This document shows positions 9,284 through 19,516 of a stretch of 64,000 bases of DNA, in pieces. The DNA lies in assembly GCF_038896935.1 (NCBI RefSeq), contig NZ_JBANDC010000005.1, positions 62,001 to 126,000 on the forward strand, written 5' to 3'. A program made the translations under genes and the position numbers. The notes beneath the pieces were generated by a model, which worked only from the letters and a program-made list of their open reading frames with translations, was not told the origin of the DNA and ran no database searches. Each line of letters starts with the position of its first letter. The stretch's first letter is position 1. The stretch is from Collimonas rhizosphaerae (lineage in GTDB: Bacteria > Pseudomonadota > Gammaproteobacteria > Burkholderiales > Burkholderiaceae_D).

Positions 9284-10057
9284 ATGACTGTTTCTTATGT
9301 AGTGAGCGGTTTTGCCGTCGGAGTATTGGTTGGATTGACTGGCGTCGGCGGCGGCTCGCTGATGACGCCTCTGCTCACCTTGCTGTTCGGCATCCATCCA
9401 AGTGTCGCGGTTGGCACCGACCTCGCGTTTGCGTCGGTGACCAAGGTCGCCGGCACCGTCGCTCACCGCTCGCGCGGCACCGTGCGCTGGGATATCGTCA
9501 AGCTGCTGTCGCTGGGCGCGCTGCCGGCCGCCATCGCCACCGCGCTGGCGCTCAAGTACCTGGGCGGCATCAGCGCCGAAATCGGCCAGGTGATACGCTA
9601 TTCGATCGCGGGTTCGGTATTGCTGACGGTGATCGCCCTGCTGTTCAAAGGCAAGCTGCAGCATTGGCTGAACGCCCATCCGGAAAAACATTTGCAAGGC
9701 AGGAAGCTGACAGCGGCCACGGTTTTTGCAGGACTGGTGCTTGGCGCCCTGGTCACCATGTCGTCGATCGGCGCCGGCGCAGTGGGCGCCACCATCCTGG
9801 TGCTGCTGTATCCGCGCCTGTCGCCGGCGGAAGTCGCCGGCACTGACATCGCCTACGCCGTGCCGCTGACCGCGATCGCCGCCCTCGGCCACTGGTGGCT
9901 GGGCTCGATCGACTGGAACCTGCTGGGTGCCCTGCTGCTCGGCTCGGTGCCTGGCATCACGCTTGGTTCGCTGGCGGCGCGCGCGGTACCGGAAAAATTC
10001 CTGCGCGGCCTGCTGGCGCTGACGCTGACCAGCGTTGCGGTAAAACTGATTTACTAA
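9284..10057 (+). CDS. TSUP (TauE/SafE) family membrane transporter
   Basis: A 257-residue protein with about eight membrane segments. Two internally similar halves each contain a glycine-rich motif (GLTGVGGGSLMTPLL and VTMSSIGAGAVGATI), the hallmark of the sulfite exporter TauE/SafE family. Family members move sulfite, sulfonates or sulfolactate. Its position between cysB and cysI suggests export of toxic sulfite or uptake of a sulfur source. The direction is not shown by sequence. Confidence 0.85.
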   Translation: MTVSYVVSGFAVGVLVGLTGVGGGSLMTPLLTLLFGIHPSVAVGTDLAFASVTKVAGTVAHRSRGTVRWDIVKLLSLGALPAAIATALALKYLGGISAEIGQVIRYSIAGSVLLTVIALLFKGKLQHWLNAHPEKHLQGRKLTAATVFAGLVLGALVTMSSIGAGAVGATILVLLYPRLSPAEVAGTDIAYAVPLTAIAALGHWWLGSIDWNLLGALLLGSVPGITLGSLAARAVPEKFLRGLLALTLTSVAVKLIY

Positions 10058-10154
10058 GTTACGAAAGGATTGCGCCAGCGCAGTCCCTGCATCTATTTAT
10101 AAAGGCGTGGCCGGTTCATGACGAATTTGGCCGCAACCCATAAGGAAGACGAAG

Positions 10155-11841
<1,687 letters not shown>

Positions 11842-11852
<11 letters not shown>

Positions 11853-12369
11853 TATCATCAAGAACCGCAACGTCGTCGCCGACGACTGGAGCGTGCTGCG
11901 CCTGAACGAAGGCGACAGCGCCGACAGCGTCAGCATCCCTGCCGGCCGGGTAATCGTGCCGTTCAGCGTCTGGACCGCCCAGCGCGCGCAATTGCTGGAG
12001 CGTGCGGAAGTAGGCGTATGGCTGGGCAGCGATGCGCAAGCGGACGTAGTGAAAGACGACCTGGCGCGTTTTTCCCTGATCGCGGTCGACTTCCCCAAAT
12101 TCACCGACGGCCGCGGCTATTCGATCGCCTATAACCTGCGCACCCGCCTTGGCTACAACGGCGAACTGCGCGCCATCGGCGATGTCTTGCGCGACCAGCT
12201 GTTTTACATGCAGCGCGTGGGTTTCAACGCCTTTGCGGTACGCGCCGACAAGGACATCAACGACGCCCTCAAAGGCCTGACCGATTTCTCGGAAAAATAC
12301 CAGACTTCGTGGGATGAGAAAACGCCGCTGTTCCGCCGCGTGCAGCGCCAAGCCGTGAGCCAGGACTGA
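11842..12369 (+). CDS. DUF934 protein of the sulfite reductase operon
   Basis: A 175-residue protein. I choose the GTG at 11842, which has GGAGAGG 5-6 nt upstream and overlaps the cysI stop by 11 bp; an in-frame ATG at 11827 is the alternative. DUF934 proteins are regularly encoded right after cysI in proteobacteria lacking cysJ. They are thought to help sulfite reductase, but the biochemical role is not established. Visible features are a central YSIAYNLRTR segment and LRAIGDVLRDQLFYMQRVGF. No redox cysteines are present, so a direct electron-carrier role is unlikely. Confidence 0.8.
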
Positions 12370-12371
12370 CC

Positions 12372-13115
12372 ATGAACAGCCCGACCTCATCACTGCCGGA
12401 ACTGGTCGCCGCCACCAAGGCGACGCTGGAAAAAATCGCCGCCGAATATACGCCGGCGGTGTTCGCTTCCAGCCTAGCGGCCGAAGACATGGTGCTGACC
12501 GACCTGATCCTGCGCAACCGGCTGCAGGGCAAGATCGCCATCTTCACCCTGGAAACCGGGCGCCTGCATGCCGAAACGCTGGGTATGCTGGATCGCATCA
12601 AGGAAACCTACGGCTACGACGTCACGCCATACCGGCCGCAGCCTGAAGCTGTGGCTGCCTATGTCGAACAGAACGGCTTGAACGCGTTTTACGACAGCAT
12701 AGAGATGCGCAAGGAATGCTGCCGGATCCGCAAGATCGAACCGCTGAAGCGCGCCCTGGCCGGCAACAAGGCATGGATCACCGGCCAGCGCCGGGCGCAA
12801 TCGCAGACGCGCGCCGAACTGCATGTGCAGGAACAGGACGAAGCGCACGGCATGGCCAAATTCAATCCGCTGGCCGACTGGTCGGAGGACGATGTCTGGC
12901 AATACATCCGCGGCAATAATGTGCCGTACAACCCGCTGCACGACAAAGGTTATCCGTCGATCGGCTGCGAACCCTGCACCCGCGCCATCCAGCCGGGCGA
13001 AGACGTGCGCGCCGGCCGCTGGTGGTGGGAAAATCCCGAATCGAAGGAATGCGGCTTGCATGTGGTCGACGGCAAACTGATCCGCATCAAGTCCGCCTCT
13101 CAGCCAAACGCCTGA
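12372..13115 (+). CDS. cysH: Adenylylsulfate (APS) reductase, iron-sulfur type
   Basis: A 247-residue PAPS/APS reductase fold. Besides the catalytic C-terminal Cys in ECGLH, it has the CC pair near residues 116-117 (ECCRIRK) and the CEPC pair near 199-202. Together these four ligate a [4Fe-4S] cluster, and in this family the cluster marks enzymes preferring APS over PAPS. It reduces APS to sulfite and AMP with thioredoxin or glutathione. That makes APS kinase unnecessary for assimilation here, which matters for the separate cysC at 29 kb. It starts 2 bp after the DUF934 stop. Confidence 0.92.
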   Translation: MNSPTSSLPELVAATKATLEKIAAEYTPAVFASSLAAEDMVLTDLILRNRLQGKIAIFTLETGRLHAETLGMLDRIKETYGYDVTPYRPQPEAVAAYVEQNGLNAFYDSIEMRKECCRIRKIEPLKRALAGNKAWITGQRRAQSQTRAELHVQEQDEAHGMAKFNPLADWSEDDVWQYIRGNNVPYNPLHDKGYPSIGCEPCTRAIQPGEDVRAGRWWWENPESKECGLHVVDGKLIRIKSASQPNA

Positions 13116-13146
13116 ATCATCGCATCTTCAAATGACAAGAACCGAC

Positions 13147-14082
13147 ATGAACACAGTTGTTGAAAAATTTTTCCTGGACAAGGCCGCCAACCGCCATCTC
13201 GACTGGCTGGAATCGGAAGCGATCCACATCATGCGCGAAGTGGCGGCCGAGTGCAGCAATCCGGCATTGCTGTTTTCGGGCGGCAAGGATTCTGTGGTGC
13301 TGTTGCGGATTGCCGAGAAAGCGTTCCGTCCTGGCAAATTCCCTTTCCCGCTGGTGCATATCGACACCGGGCACAATTTTGAAGAAGTCATCACCTTCCG
13401 CGACAAGCGCGTTGCCGAGCTGGGTGAACGCCTGATCGTCGGTTCGGTCGAGGATTCGATCAAGCGCGGCACGGTGCGCCTGCGCAATCCGCTGACCGAT
13501 TCGCGCAATGCCGCGCAAGCCGTGACCCTGCTGGAAACCATTGCCGAACACAAGTTCGACGCCTGCATCGGCGGCGCCCGCCGCGATGAAGAAAAAGCGC
13601 GCGCCAAGGAACGCATTTTTTCGTTCCGCGACGAGTTCGGCCAATGGAACCCGAAGGCGCAGCGCCCTGAGCTCTGGGATCTCTACAACACCCGTGTCCA
13701 TCCAGGCGAAAACATGCGGGTATTCCCGATTTCCAACTGGACCGAGCTGGATGTCTGGCAATACATCGCGCGCGAAAAACTTGAACTGCCGCCGATCTAT
13801 TTCGCCCACCAGCGCCAGGTGATCCCGCGCAACGGCCTGCTGGTGCCGCTGACCGACCTGACGCCGGCCAGGGAAGGCGAAACCGCGGAACTGCGTGAAG
13901 TGCGCTTCCGCACCGTCGGCGACATTTCCTGCACCTGCCCGGTCGCCTCCGACGCGGCTACCGTGGAAGCCATCATCGCCGAAACCGCGGTGACGCAAAT
14001 CACCGAACGCGGCGCTACCCGGATGGATGACCAGACGTCGGAAGCCTCGATGGAAAAACGCAAAAAAGAAGGATATTTCTGA
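13147..14082 (+). CDS. cysD: Sulfate adenylyltransferase subunit 2 (ATP sulfurylase small subunit)
   Basis: A 311-residue PP-loop enzyme with LFSGGKDSVVLL as the ATP pyrophosphate loop, followed by HIDTGHNFEE. It forms APS from sulfate and ATP together with CysN. I prefer the ATG at 13147, where the conserved N-terminal sequence begins, over the one at 13132; neither has a strong ribosome site. The stop overlaps the cysN start (TGATG at 14080-14084), implying coupled translation of the two subunits. Confidence 0.92.
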   Translation: MNTVVEKFFLDKAANRHLDWLESEAIHIMREVAAECSNPALLFSGGKDSVVLLRIAEKAFRPGKFPFPLVHIDTGHNFEEVITFRDKRVAELGERLIVGSVEDSIKRGTVRLRNPLTDSRNAAQAVTLLETIAEHKFDACIGGARRDEEKARAKERIFSFRDEFGQWNPKAQRPELWDLYNTRVHPGENMRVFPISNWTELDVWQYIAREKLELPPIYFAHQRQVIPRNGLLVPLTDLTPAREGETAELREVRFRTVGDISCTCPVASDAATVEAIIAETAVTQITERGATRMDDQTSEASMEKRKKEGYF

Positions 14083-15428
14083 TGAACGCCGTTGTAAACA
14101 CCGTTGCCAATCCCGTCACCGCCGACAACGCGCCGCTGGAACGCGGCCTGCTGCGTTTCATCACCGCCGGTTCGGTAGATGACGGCAAGAGCACGCTGAT
14201 CGGCCGCCTGCTGTTCGACAGCAAGGGCATTTTCGCCGACCAGCTCGACGCCATCTCGCGCGCCAAGCACAAACGTACGGTGGGCGACACCATCGACCTG
14301 TCGCTGCTGACCGACGGCCTGGAAGCCGAGCGCGAACAAGGCATCACGATCGACGTCGCCTACCGCTATTTCGCCACGCCGAAGCGTAAATTCATCATCG
14401 CCGACACCCCGGGCCACGAGCAATACACACGCAACATGGTGACCGGCGCTTCAACCGCGGATGCGGTCATCATCCTGATCGACGTTTCCAAGGTGAAGCT
14501 GGGCGACGACGGCAGTGTCGAACTGCTGACCCAGACCAAACGCCATTCGACCATTGCCCACCTGCTGCAGATCGAGCACGTGATCGTCGCCGTCAACAAG
14601 ATGGACCTGGTGAATTACGACCAGGCCGTGTATGACCGCATCGTTGCCGCCTACCAGGAATTTGCAGCACAGCTGGGCTTGCGCGACGTCCGTCCCATCC
14701 CGCTGTCGGCGCTGGCCGGCGACAACGTGGTGGCAGCCGGCGACAACATGCCGTGGAACCAGGGCCCGACCCTGATCGAGCTGCTGGAATCGCTCAGCGT
14801 CTACGACGAATCTCACGACGAGCCGTTCCGCTTCCCGGTGCAGCTGGTGGCGCGCCACAACGGCCACGAAGCCAACGACTTCCGCGGCTACATGGGCCGC
14901 ATCGAAGCCGGCAAGGTGCACAAGGGCGACAAGCTGGTGGTGCAGCCGAGCGGCCAGAGCGCCACGGTGAAAGACATCCTGGTGCTGGAAGGTTCGCTGC
15001 CGTCGGCCGTGGTCGGCCAGTCGGTCACCTTGCTGCTGGACGAATACCTGGACATCTCGCGCGGCGACATGCTGACTTCGATCGAACGTGCGCCGGCATT
15101 GCTGAAAACCGTCAGCGCCGACCTCTGCTGGCTGTCGGAAGACGCGCTCGACCTGCGCCGCAAGTACTGGATGAAACACAGCACCAAACAGGTCGCGGCG
15201 CGCATCTCCAAGGTCGATACGCTGCTCGATATCAACACCCAGGAACGGCGTCCGGCCGAATCGCTCAAGCTGAACGACATCGCCCGCGTCTCGCTCAGCC
15301 TGCAGCAAGCCATCGCTGCCGATTCCTACGATGCGATCCGCGCGACCGGCGCTTTCATCCTGATTGATGAAGTTACGCACCAGACCGTGGCTGCCGGCAT
15401 GATTCGCCTGCAACCCGGACTCGACTGA
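14082..15428 (+). CDS. cysN: Sulfate adenylyltransferase subunit 1 (GTPase subunit)
   Basis: A 448-residue translation-factor-like GTPase. The G1 loop is GSVDDGKST (about residues 30-38), G3 is DTPGHEQY (about 107-114) and G4 is NKMD (about 172-175), followed by two beta-barrel domains. GTP hydrolysis drives the unfavourable APS synthesis by CysD. The length shows there is no fused C-terminal APS kinase, unlike NodQ or CysNC proteins. Confidence 0.93.
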   Translation: MNAVVNTVANPVTADNAPLERGLLRFITAGSVDDGKSTLIGRLLFDSKGIFADQLDAISRAKHKRTVGDTIDLSLLTDGLEAEREQGITIDVAYRYFATPKRKFIIADTPGHEQYTRNMVTGASTADAVIILIDVSKVKLGDDGSVELLTQTKRHSTIAHLLQIEHVIVAVNKMDLVNYDQAVYDRIVAAYQEFAAQLGLRDVRPIPLSALAGDNVVAAGDNMPWNQGPTLIELLESLSVYDESHDEPFRFPVQLVARHNGHEANDFRGYMGRIEAGKVHKGDKLVVQPSGQSATVKDILVLEGSLPSAVVGQSVTLLLDEYLDISRGDMLTSIERAPALLKTVSADLCWLSEDALDLRRKYWMKHSTKQVAARISKVDTLLDINTQERRPAESLKLNDIARVSLSLQQAIAADSYDAIRATGAFILIDEVTHQTVAAGMIRLQPGLD

Positions 15429-15457
15429 CTGACAGCGACAGATTGGACAGGCAAGCC

Positions 15458-16234
15458 ATGCAAGCTACTCACTCCTCCCGCCAACCTGCCTACGGCAAGG
15501 TTTACCTGATCGGCGCCGGCCCCGGCGCGGCCGACCTGATTACCGTGCGCGGCGCCAGGCTGCTGGCGCAGGCCGATGTCGTCTTGCATGACGCGCTGGT
15601 CACCGAAGAGATGCTCGCATTGTGCCCGCAAGCGTTGAAGATCGCGGTCGGGAAACGCTGCGGCAAGCTGTCCACCGCGCAGCAGTTCATCAACAAACAG
15701 ATGATCGACAATGCGCGTAAATACGCAGTGGTAGTCCGTCTGAAGGGCGGCGACCCGATGCTGTTCGGCCGCGCCGATGAAGAACTACGGGCGCTGGAAC
15801 AGCATGGCATCGCAGTCGAAGTGGTGCCAGGCATCAGTGCCGCGCTGGCGGCAGCGGCAACTTCGCAGCAGCCTTTGACCAAGCGCGGCGTGGCGCGCAG
15901 CGTGGCCTTCTTCACCTCGAGCACGGCTCCCGGCGAATCGGATGAAGTCAATATCCCTTCTTGCGACACGCTGGTGCAGTACATGGGCGGGCGTGAAGCG
16001 GCGGCTACCGCGCAGCGCCTGCTGGCGCAAGGCCGTGCTGCCTCGACCCCGGTTGTCGTAGTGGAAAACTGCAGCCGCGACAACCAGCGCATCCAGCGCT
16101 TGCGGCTGGATCAGCTGGAGTCAGGCTTGCAGCTGTGCGAAGGCCCGGTGCTGGTGATGATAGGCGAGGCTTTGGCAAGCCGCGCCCGGCAAACGCTGGA
16201 AACCGGTCGGCAAGACCGGCAGGATGCGGCCTGA
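15458..16234 (+). CDS. cobA: Uroporphyrinogen-III C-methyltransferase
   Basis: A 258-residue SUMT enzyme making precorrin-2, the precursor of siroheme used by CysI. The three signature SAM-binding regions are clear: YLIGAGPGAADLITVRGARL, VVRLKGGDPMLFGR and VVPGISAALAAAA. The ATG at 15458 has GGACAGG upstream; an upstream TTG in frame is less likely. It lacks the CysG dehydrogenase/chelatase domain, so those steps come from elsewhere, possibly with the CbiX-type protein at 19 kb. It is the last gene of the cys operon, 29 bp after cysN. Confidence 0.92.
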   Translation: MQATHSSRQPAYGKVYLIGAGPGAADLITVRGARLLAQADVVLHDALVTEEMLALCPQALKIAVGKRCGKLSTAQQFINKQMIDNARKYAVVVRLKGGDPMLFGRADEELRALEQHGIAVEVVPGISAALAAAATSQQPLTKRGVARSVAFFTSSTAPGESDEVNIPSCDTLVQYMGGREAAATAQRLLAQGRAASTPVVVVENCSRDNQRIQRLRLDQLESGLQLCEGPVLVMIGEALASRARQTLETGRQDRQDAA

Positions 16235-16246
16235 CGCCGTCAGCGT

Positions 16247-16420
16247 TCACCGCAGCGGTTTGGCGTGCGCCGGCGAGGCCAGCGCTTTTTGCAGGACCTG
16301 GCCGGATTGATCGGCACGCTCTTCAGGCGACAAAACATTGATCCAGCTGACCAGGCCGGCGGCGGCTACGGTCAATACCAGGAATACTGCAACTCTCTTG
16401 TTCAAAAATTCCCATTTCAT
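16247..16420 (-). CDS. Small single-span membrane protein, 57 aa
   Basis: The ATG at 16420 follows a duplicated ribosome site on the minus strand. The peptide has a short basic start (MKWEFLNKR), one hydrophobic segment (VAVFLVLTVAAAGLVSW) and a polar tail of about 30 residues containing ERADQSGQVLQKALASP. No family is recognised. It is convergent with cobA, 12 bp away. Confidence 0.5.
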   Translation of the reverse strand: MKWEFLNKRVAVFLVLTVAAAGLVSWINVLSPEERADQSGQVLQKALASPAHAKPLR

Positions 16421-16440
16421 TTCTTGCTCCTTCTTGCTCC
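16421..16440 (-). promoter_or_regulatory. Tandemly duplicated ribosome binding site
   Basis: On the minus strand the 10-nt unit GGAGCAAGAA occurs twice in a row directly before the ATG at 16420, so two Shine-Dalgarno cores (GGAG) sit 6 and 16 nt from the start. The nearer one has normal spacing. Confidence 0.5.
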
Positions 16441-16562
16441 TTAGCGGCAGCATCGGCCCGACGTTGCTGCAATGCCGGGAAACTGCCGCATTCAAATAAC
16501 CAGCCGTCCTGCCGCCAACAGCGGCAGGATCCGGCTTTCAGACTTCGGACTGCAACCGGCGC

Positions 16563-16766
16563 TCAGCGCCCGTTGAGATTGCGCGCCGCCAGCACGCCGT
16601 AGACGCCGACCTGGCGCTCGCCGTGGCCGGCTTCACGCTTGGCGGCATTTTTTGCGTTGCCGGAAAGCGCCGATGCCTGGCTTGGCGTCCAGCCGAAAGT
16701 CCAGCTGCTGCCGCTGCTATTGCGATTGTTCGAGCTCATGCCCAGCAGGGTTTTGATAGTCATCAT
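16563..16766 (-). CDS. Small hypothetical protein, 67 aa
   Basis: A minus-strand ORF with AAAGGTG before a double ATG (16766 and 16763). The product is rich in Ser, Asn and Gly (SSNNRNSSGSSWTFGWTPSQ) with a basic C-terminal half and no signal or membrane segment. No family is recognised. Supported mainly by the ribosome site and the otherwise empty strand; it could be spurious. Confidence 0.35.
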   Translation of the reverse strand: MMTIKTLLGMSSNNRNSSGSSWTFGWTPSQASALSGNAKNAAKREAGHGERQVGVYGVLAARNLNGR

Positions 16767-17027
16767 TTCACCTTTTCATGTGCTGCTTCCGATTCGGAAA
16801 CAAGGTCAGCATGTAAAGCGTGGCGAGGTGCCGGCATTGGCACGGACGACTGCGAAAAGACATTCCGCCAGTCGATTGCAAGCTGTCCAGCCTGGCCAAT
16901 CGACACCGGAACGGTGGGATGGCTAGACGGGGACAGGCAAACTCACGCCTGCTTTACTATTTTCTGGTGCTAATTTTTTAGTCCGGTAGCGCGGACAACT
17001 GGAACAGTCCATTTCACTAACTCCTGG

Positions 17028-17423
17028 TTATGCCGGCTGCGCCGCGGCAGCATGCCGGGCGCGAGATGCGGTGCGGTCCTGGACAGGACGCGCCGAACGC
17101 TGAGGAATGCTTTCCCAGCGTACGCTGCGCACGCTGATTTCCTGCGCCAGGCGGGTGACCAATTGCACCAGTCCGCCGCGTTCCCGCACCGAGCACATCA
17201 CTTCGACCGTGATGCTGGTCAGATGCGCTTGTATCGCAGGCTCGCTGCCCTGGTAAGTCACGTCATACGCCGACAGCAGCCGCCGCATCAGCTCTTCGAG
17301 CTTGGCCACTTCCGAACTGCGGCAAGTGGTCACGATACGGTATGGCAAAGCTGTCTCGCCGCTGTCGCCGGACGCAGCAAAACGGCGCTTGTTGAAAAAT
17401 GCATGCAGTTTATCGAATGGCAT
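17028..17423 (-). CDS. Orphan MgtC C-terminal-domain-like protein
   Basis: The ATG at 17423 is preceded by GGGAAGGAGAT, an excellent ribosome site, so I reject the longer frame reaching 17630. The 131-residue soluble protein has a short basic start, then a domain (about residues 28-110) matching the ACT-like C-terminal region of MgtC/SapB proteins: YRIVTTCRSSEVAKLEELM, then alternating strands ending SVRSVRWESIP. The membrane part of MgtC is absent. In MgtC this domain has a regulatory role; what a free-standing copy does is unknown. The family link is by pattern only. Confidence 0.5.
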   Translation of the reverse strand: MPFDKLHAFFNKRRFAASGDSGETALPYRIVTTCRSSEVAKLEELMRRLLSAYDVTYQGSEPAIQAHLTSITVEVMCSVRERGGLVQLVTRLAQEISVRSVRWESIPQRSARPVQDRTASRARHAAAAQPA

Positions 17424-17856
17424 GGCGATCTCCTTCCCACTTCCGTCAGCCGCGCTGCCAGGCGCATTGCCGCGGCCAGCGTCAAGCCTGTGCGCCTGAA
17501 GCAAGCACATGGCCAGACACAGCCGTACGCAATCCGCCGGATGGCGGCACGAAAAACGGTCTTGCAAAAAAACGGATGGGAGTATCGCTGCGGCATGGCT
17601 TGCCGCGATACTACAGCTCGCATATAGCACAAGCTGTAGCGGAGGGAGGTCTGCTAAGGGTTATGCGCTATGTGCCGGGCTGAGGGCCCATCCATGTCTA
17701 CTACTAGAACAACTGTCCAAGATATGGACCTCCATGTGATGCAATGCGGGGATTATATTTCCGGCTAGCTATTCTGTCAAGTAAAAACCCTTTACTTTCG
17801 CCACAAAATATGTATTGCCGAACCATCACACCGATGACGGCCGGCGTTCGGCAGAA
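17424..17856. other. 433-bp non-coding gap with clustered hairpins
   Basis: No credible gene is seen on either strand. Three inverted repeats are packed in 17534-17639 (listed separately). A short dyad GTCCA-5-TGGAC lies at 17715-17729. The right half is AT-richer than the flanks. On the minus strand this is the upstream region of the MgtC-domain gene at 17423. Confidence 0.5.
17534..17639. repeat. Three consecutive inverted repeats (possible structured leader or small RNA)
   Basis: Hairpin 1: CCGCC (17534-17538) with GGCGG (17543-17547), loop GGAT. Hairpin 2: AGTATC (17581-17586) with GATACT (17607-17612), then a 3-nt bulge, then GCGGCA (17590-17595) with TGCCGC (17601-17606), loop TGGCT. 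Hairpin 3: CTACAGCT (17611-17618) with AGCTGTAG (17632-17639). Hairpins 2 and 3 share two bases, so they may be mutually exclusive at the junction. No T-run follows on either strand. Confidence 0.45.
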
Positions 17857-18066
17857 TTAATAGGAACTGATTTTCAGCACCCGCAAAGTATGCAGGACCG
17901 ATCCGTGCCGGCAATCCAGCACCCGCAAGCGCCGCTCCAGGTCCTGGTGATCCCGGGACGCCGCAAGATAAGCCTGTTCCGAATCTGCTGCGCCGTCGCC
18001 CGACGCAGCCAGCTTTTGTACCAGGCGCTGCAATTTACCATTAGAAAATATATTAGAAAACGCCAT
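17857..18066 (-). CDS. Small DUF3563-like protein, 69 aa
   Basis: A minus-strand ORF with GGGAG upstream of the ATG at 18066. The segment EQAYLAASRDHQDLERRLRVLD resembles the short DUF3563 family common in Burkholderiales, whose members share a YLA-x-DLERR-type helix. Function unknown. It is divergent from the LysR gene at 18192. Family assignment is from memory of the pattern. Confidence 0.45.
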   Translation of the reverse strand: MAFSNIFSNGKLQRLVQKLAASGDGAADSEQAYLAASRDHQDLERRLRVLDCRHGSVLHTLRVLKISSY

Positions 18067-18191
18067 ATCGAACTCCCAGCGGCGAGCCTAAAAATCGGAG
18101 GCTCCGTAACCGATTGCCATGGCTGTAGAATAGGTCCGCCCAGGTTTTTCTTAAAGCCGTATTAACTATCCCCAATATAAGTTTTTTTAAC

Positions 18192-19103
18192 ATGAAAACA
18201 CGACTGCCACCGCTCAAGCCGCTGCGCGTATTTGAAGCCGTTGTACGGACCGGCAGCCTGACGCTGGCGGCCGCCGAGCTGCACCTGACGCACAGCGCGG
18301 TGAGCCAGCAGATCAAGCTGCTGGAACAGCATTTCGACCAGACCCTGTTTGTCAGGGGCCAGCGCGGCGTCGAGCCGACGGCGGCGGCGCGGATATTTTT
18401 TGCCGACGTCAAAGCCGGCCTCGACCGCATCGCGCTGGCGGGCGAACAGCTGCTCAATACCGGCAAGGTGCGCATCATCCGCGTCAGCTGCACGCCATCC
18501 ATGGCGATGCGCTGGCTGATTCCGCGGCTGTCCTCGTTCCAGATAGAAAACCCGCGTGTCGAAATCCGCGTCACCACCTCGACCGTCGCCGTCGACGCCA
18601 TCAAGGAACCGTTCGATGTGCTGATACGGCGCAGTCCCATGCATCGCGCTGAGTACGAGTGCATACGCTTCCTGGACGACGTGCTGACGCCGGTAGCGTC
18701 GCCGCGTTACCTGCAGCAGCACCGCTTCAAGGCGCCGGCCGACCTGCTGCAGGCATCGCTGCTGCACCTGTCGAGCCGCTCGGAAAGCTGGACGCGCTGG
18801 TTCAGCGCAGTCGGCGTGGCGGTCAAGGGCCAGCTTCCCGGCCAGATCTATGAACATTTCTTTTTAAGTTTGCAGGCAGCGCTGACCGATCTTGGGGTAG
18901 CGCTGGGATCGCTGGCCCTGATCGAGGACGATCTCGCACATGGCAGCCTGTTGCCGCTGTTCCCTGACCTGCTGCTGCGCGACAAAGGATTCCACTTGCT
19001 GTTCCGCCCCGGCGGCCAGGATCCGGTGCTGGCGAATTTTATCGGCTGGCTGCAAACGAAGGGACAGCAGACCTGCGCCAGCATTACCCAGGCGGCAGAG
19101 TAG
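18192..19103 (+). CDS. LysR-family regulator, GcvA-like
   Basis: A 303-residue regulator. The N-terminal PPLKPLRVFEAVVRTGSL and HLTHSAVSQQIKLLE form the winged HTH with the GcvA-type signature; the PBP2-like effector domain begins near residue 92 with IRVSCTPSMAMRWLIPRL. Members control diverse neighbouring genes in response to small ligands. Its target is unclear: upstream lies the divergent small DUF3563-like gene, and downstream the chelatase is convergent, overlapping its 3' end by 20 bp. Confidence 0.82.
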   Translation: MKTRLPPLKPLRVFEAVVRTGSLTLAAAELHLTHSAVSQQIKLLEQHFDQTLFVRGQRGVEPTAAARIFFADVKAGLDRIALAGEQLLNTGKVRIIRVSCTPSMAMRWLIPRLSSFQIENPRVEIRVTTSTVAVDAIKEPFDVLIRRSPMHRAEYECIRFLDDVLTPVASPRYLQQHRFKAPADLLQASLLHLSSRSESWTRWFSAVGVAVKGQLPGQIYEHFFLSLQAALTDLGVALGSLALIEDDLAHGSLLPLFPDLLLRDKGFHLLFRPGGQDPVLANFIGWLQTKGQQTCASITQAAE

Positions 19104-19485
19104 AAAGGCAGTAACGGACGATGGCGTCCTGTACGTCGGATTGTTCGCCTACCGCCTGCGCCACCGTGATGGCCAGTTGCGGATGCTGCTGGCGGGCCTG
19201 TGCGATCAATGCCGGCAAGTCGCGCCGCACATGGCCGCCCTGCCCCAGGAATACCGGCACCACGCTGGCTTCGCTGACGCCGGCGGCAACCAGCTGCTGC
19301 AGCAGCTGCGGCAGGTCGGGCTGCATCAATTCAAGGAAAGCCAGCTTGACCAGCAGCTGCGGCCGCTGGCGCTGGATCAGCTGCCGCAGGGACTCGAACG
19401 GCGCGGCCCAGCTGGGATCGCGGGCGCCGTGGGCGAACAGGATAAGCGCCTGGCGAGGTGTGGAATGAGAGGCAGACTGAGACAT
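19084..19485 (-). CDS. CbiX-type sirohydrochlorin chelatase-like protein
   Basis: A 133-residue single-domain CbiX (small chelatase). The metal-binding His is in ILFAHGARDP and the second site in VPVFLGQGGHVRRDLP, matching the short CbiX/SirB group that inserts Co or Fe into sirohydrochlorin. With CobA and CysI in the window, a role in siroheme supply is a reasonable inference, though it is not in the cys operon. Its 3' end overlaps that of the convergent LysR gene. Confidence 0.75.
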   Translation of the reverse strand: MSQSASHSTPRQALILFAHGARDPSWAAPFESLRQLIQRQRPQLLVKLAFLELMQPDLPQLLQQLVAAGVSEASVVPVFLGQGGHVRRDLPALIAQARQQHPQLAITVAQAVGEQSDVQDAIVRYCLSTLPPG

Positions 19486-19516
19486 GGTTCACCCTATCTT
19501 CAAGCAAGGTGTGGCG

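Noticed and set aside
9041..9892. N-terminal extension of the cysB reading frame
   Set aside because: The frame is open but lies antisense to the TSUP gene; the HTH begins right at the ATG at 9040, giving the normal family length.
17424..17630. Upstream extension of the MgtC-like ORF
   Set aside because: The Cys-rich extension has no support, while GGGAAGGAGAT sits immediately before the ATG at 17423.
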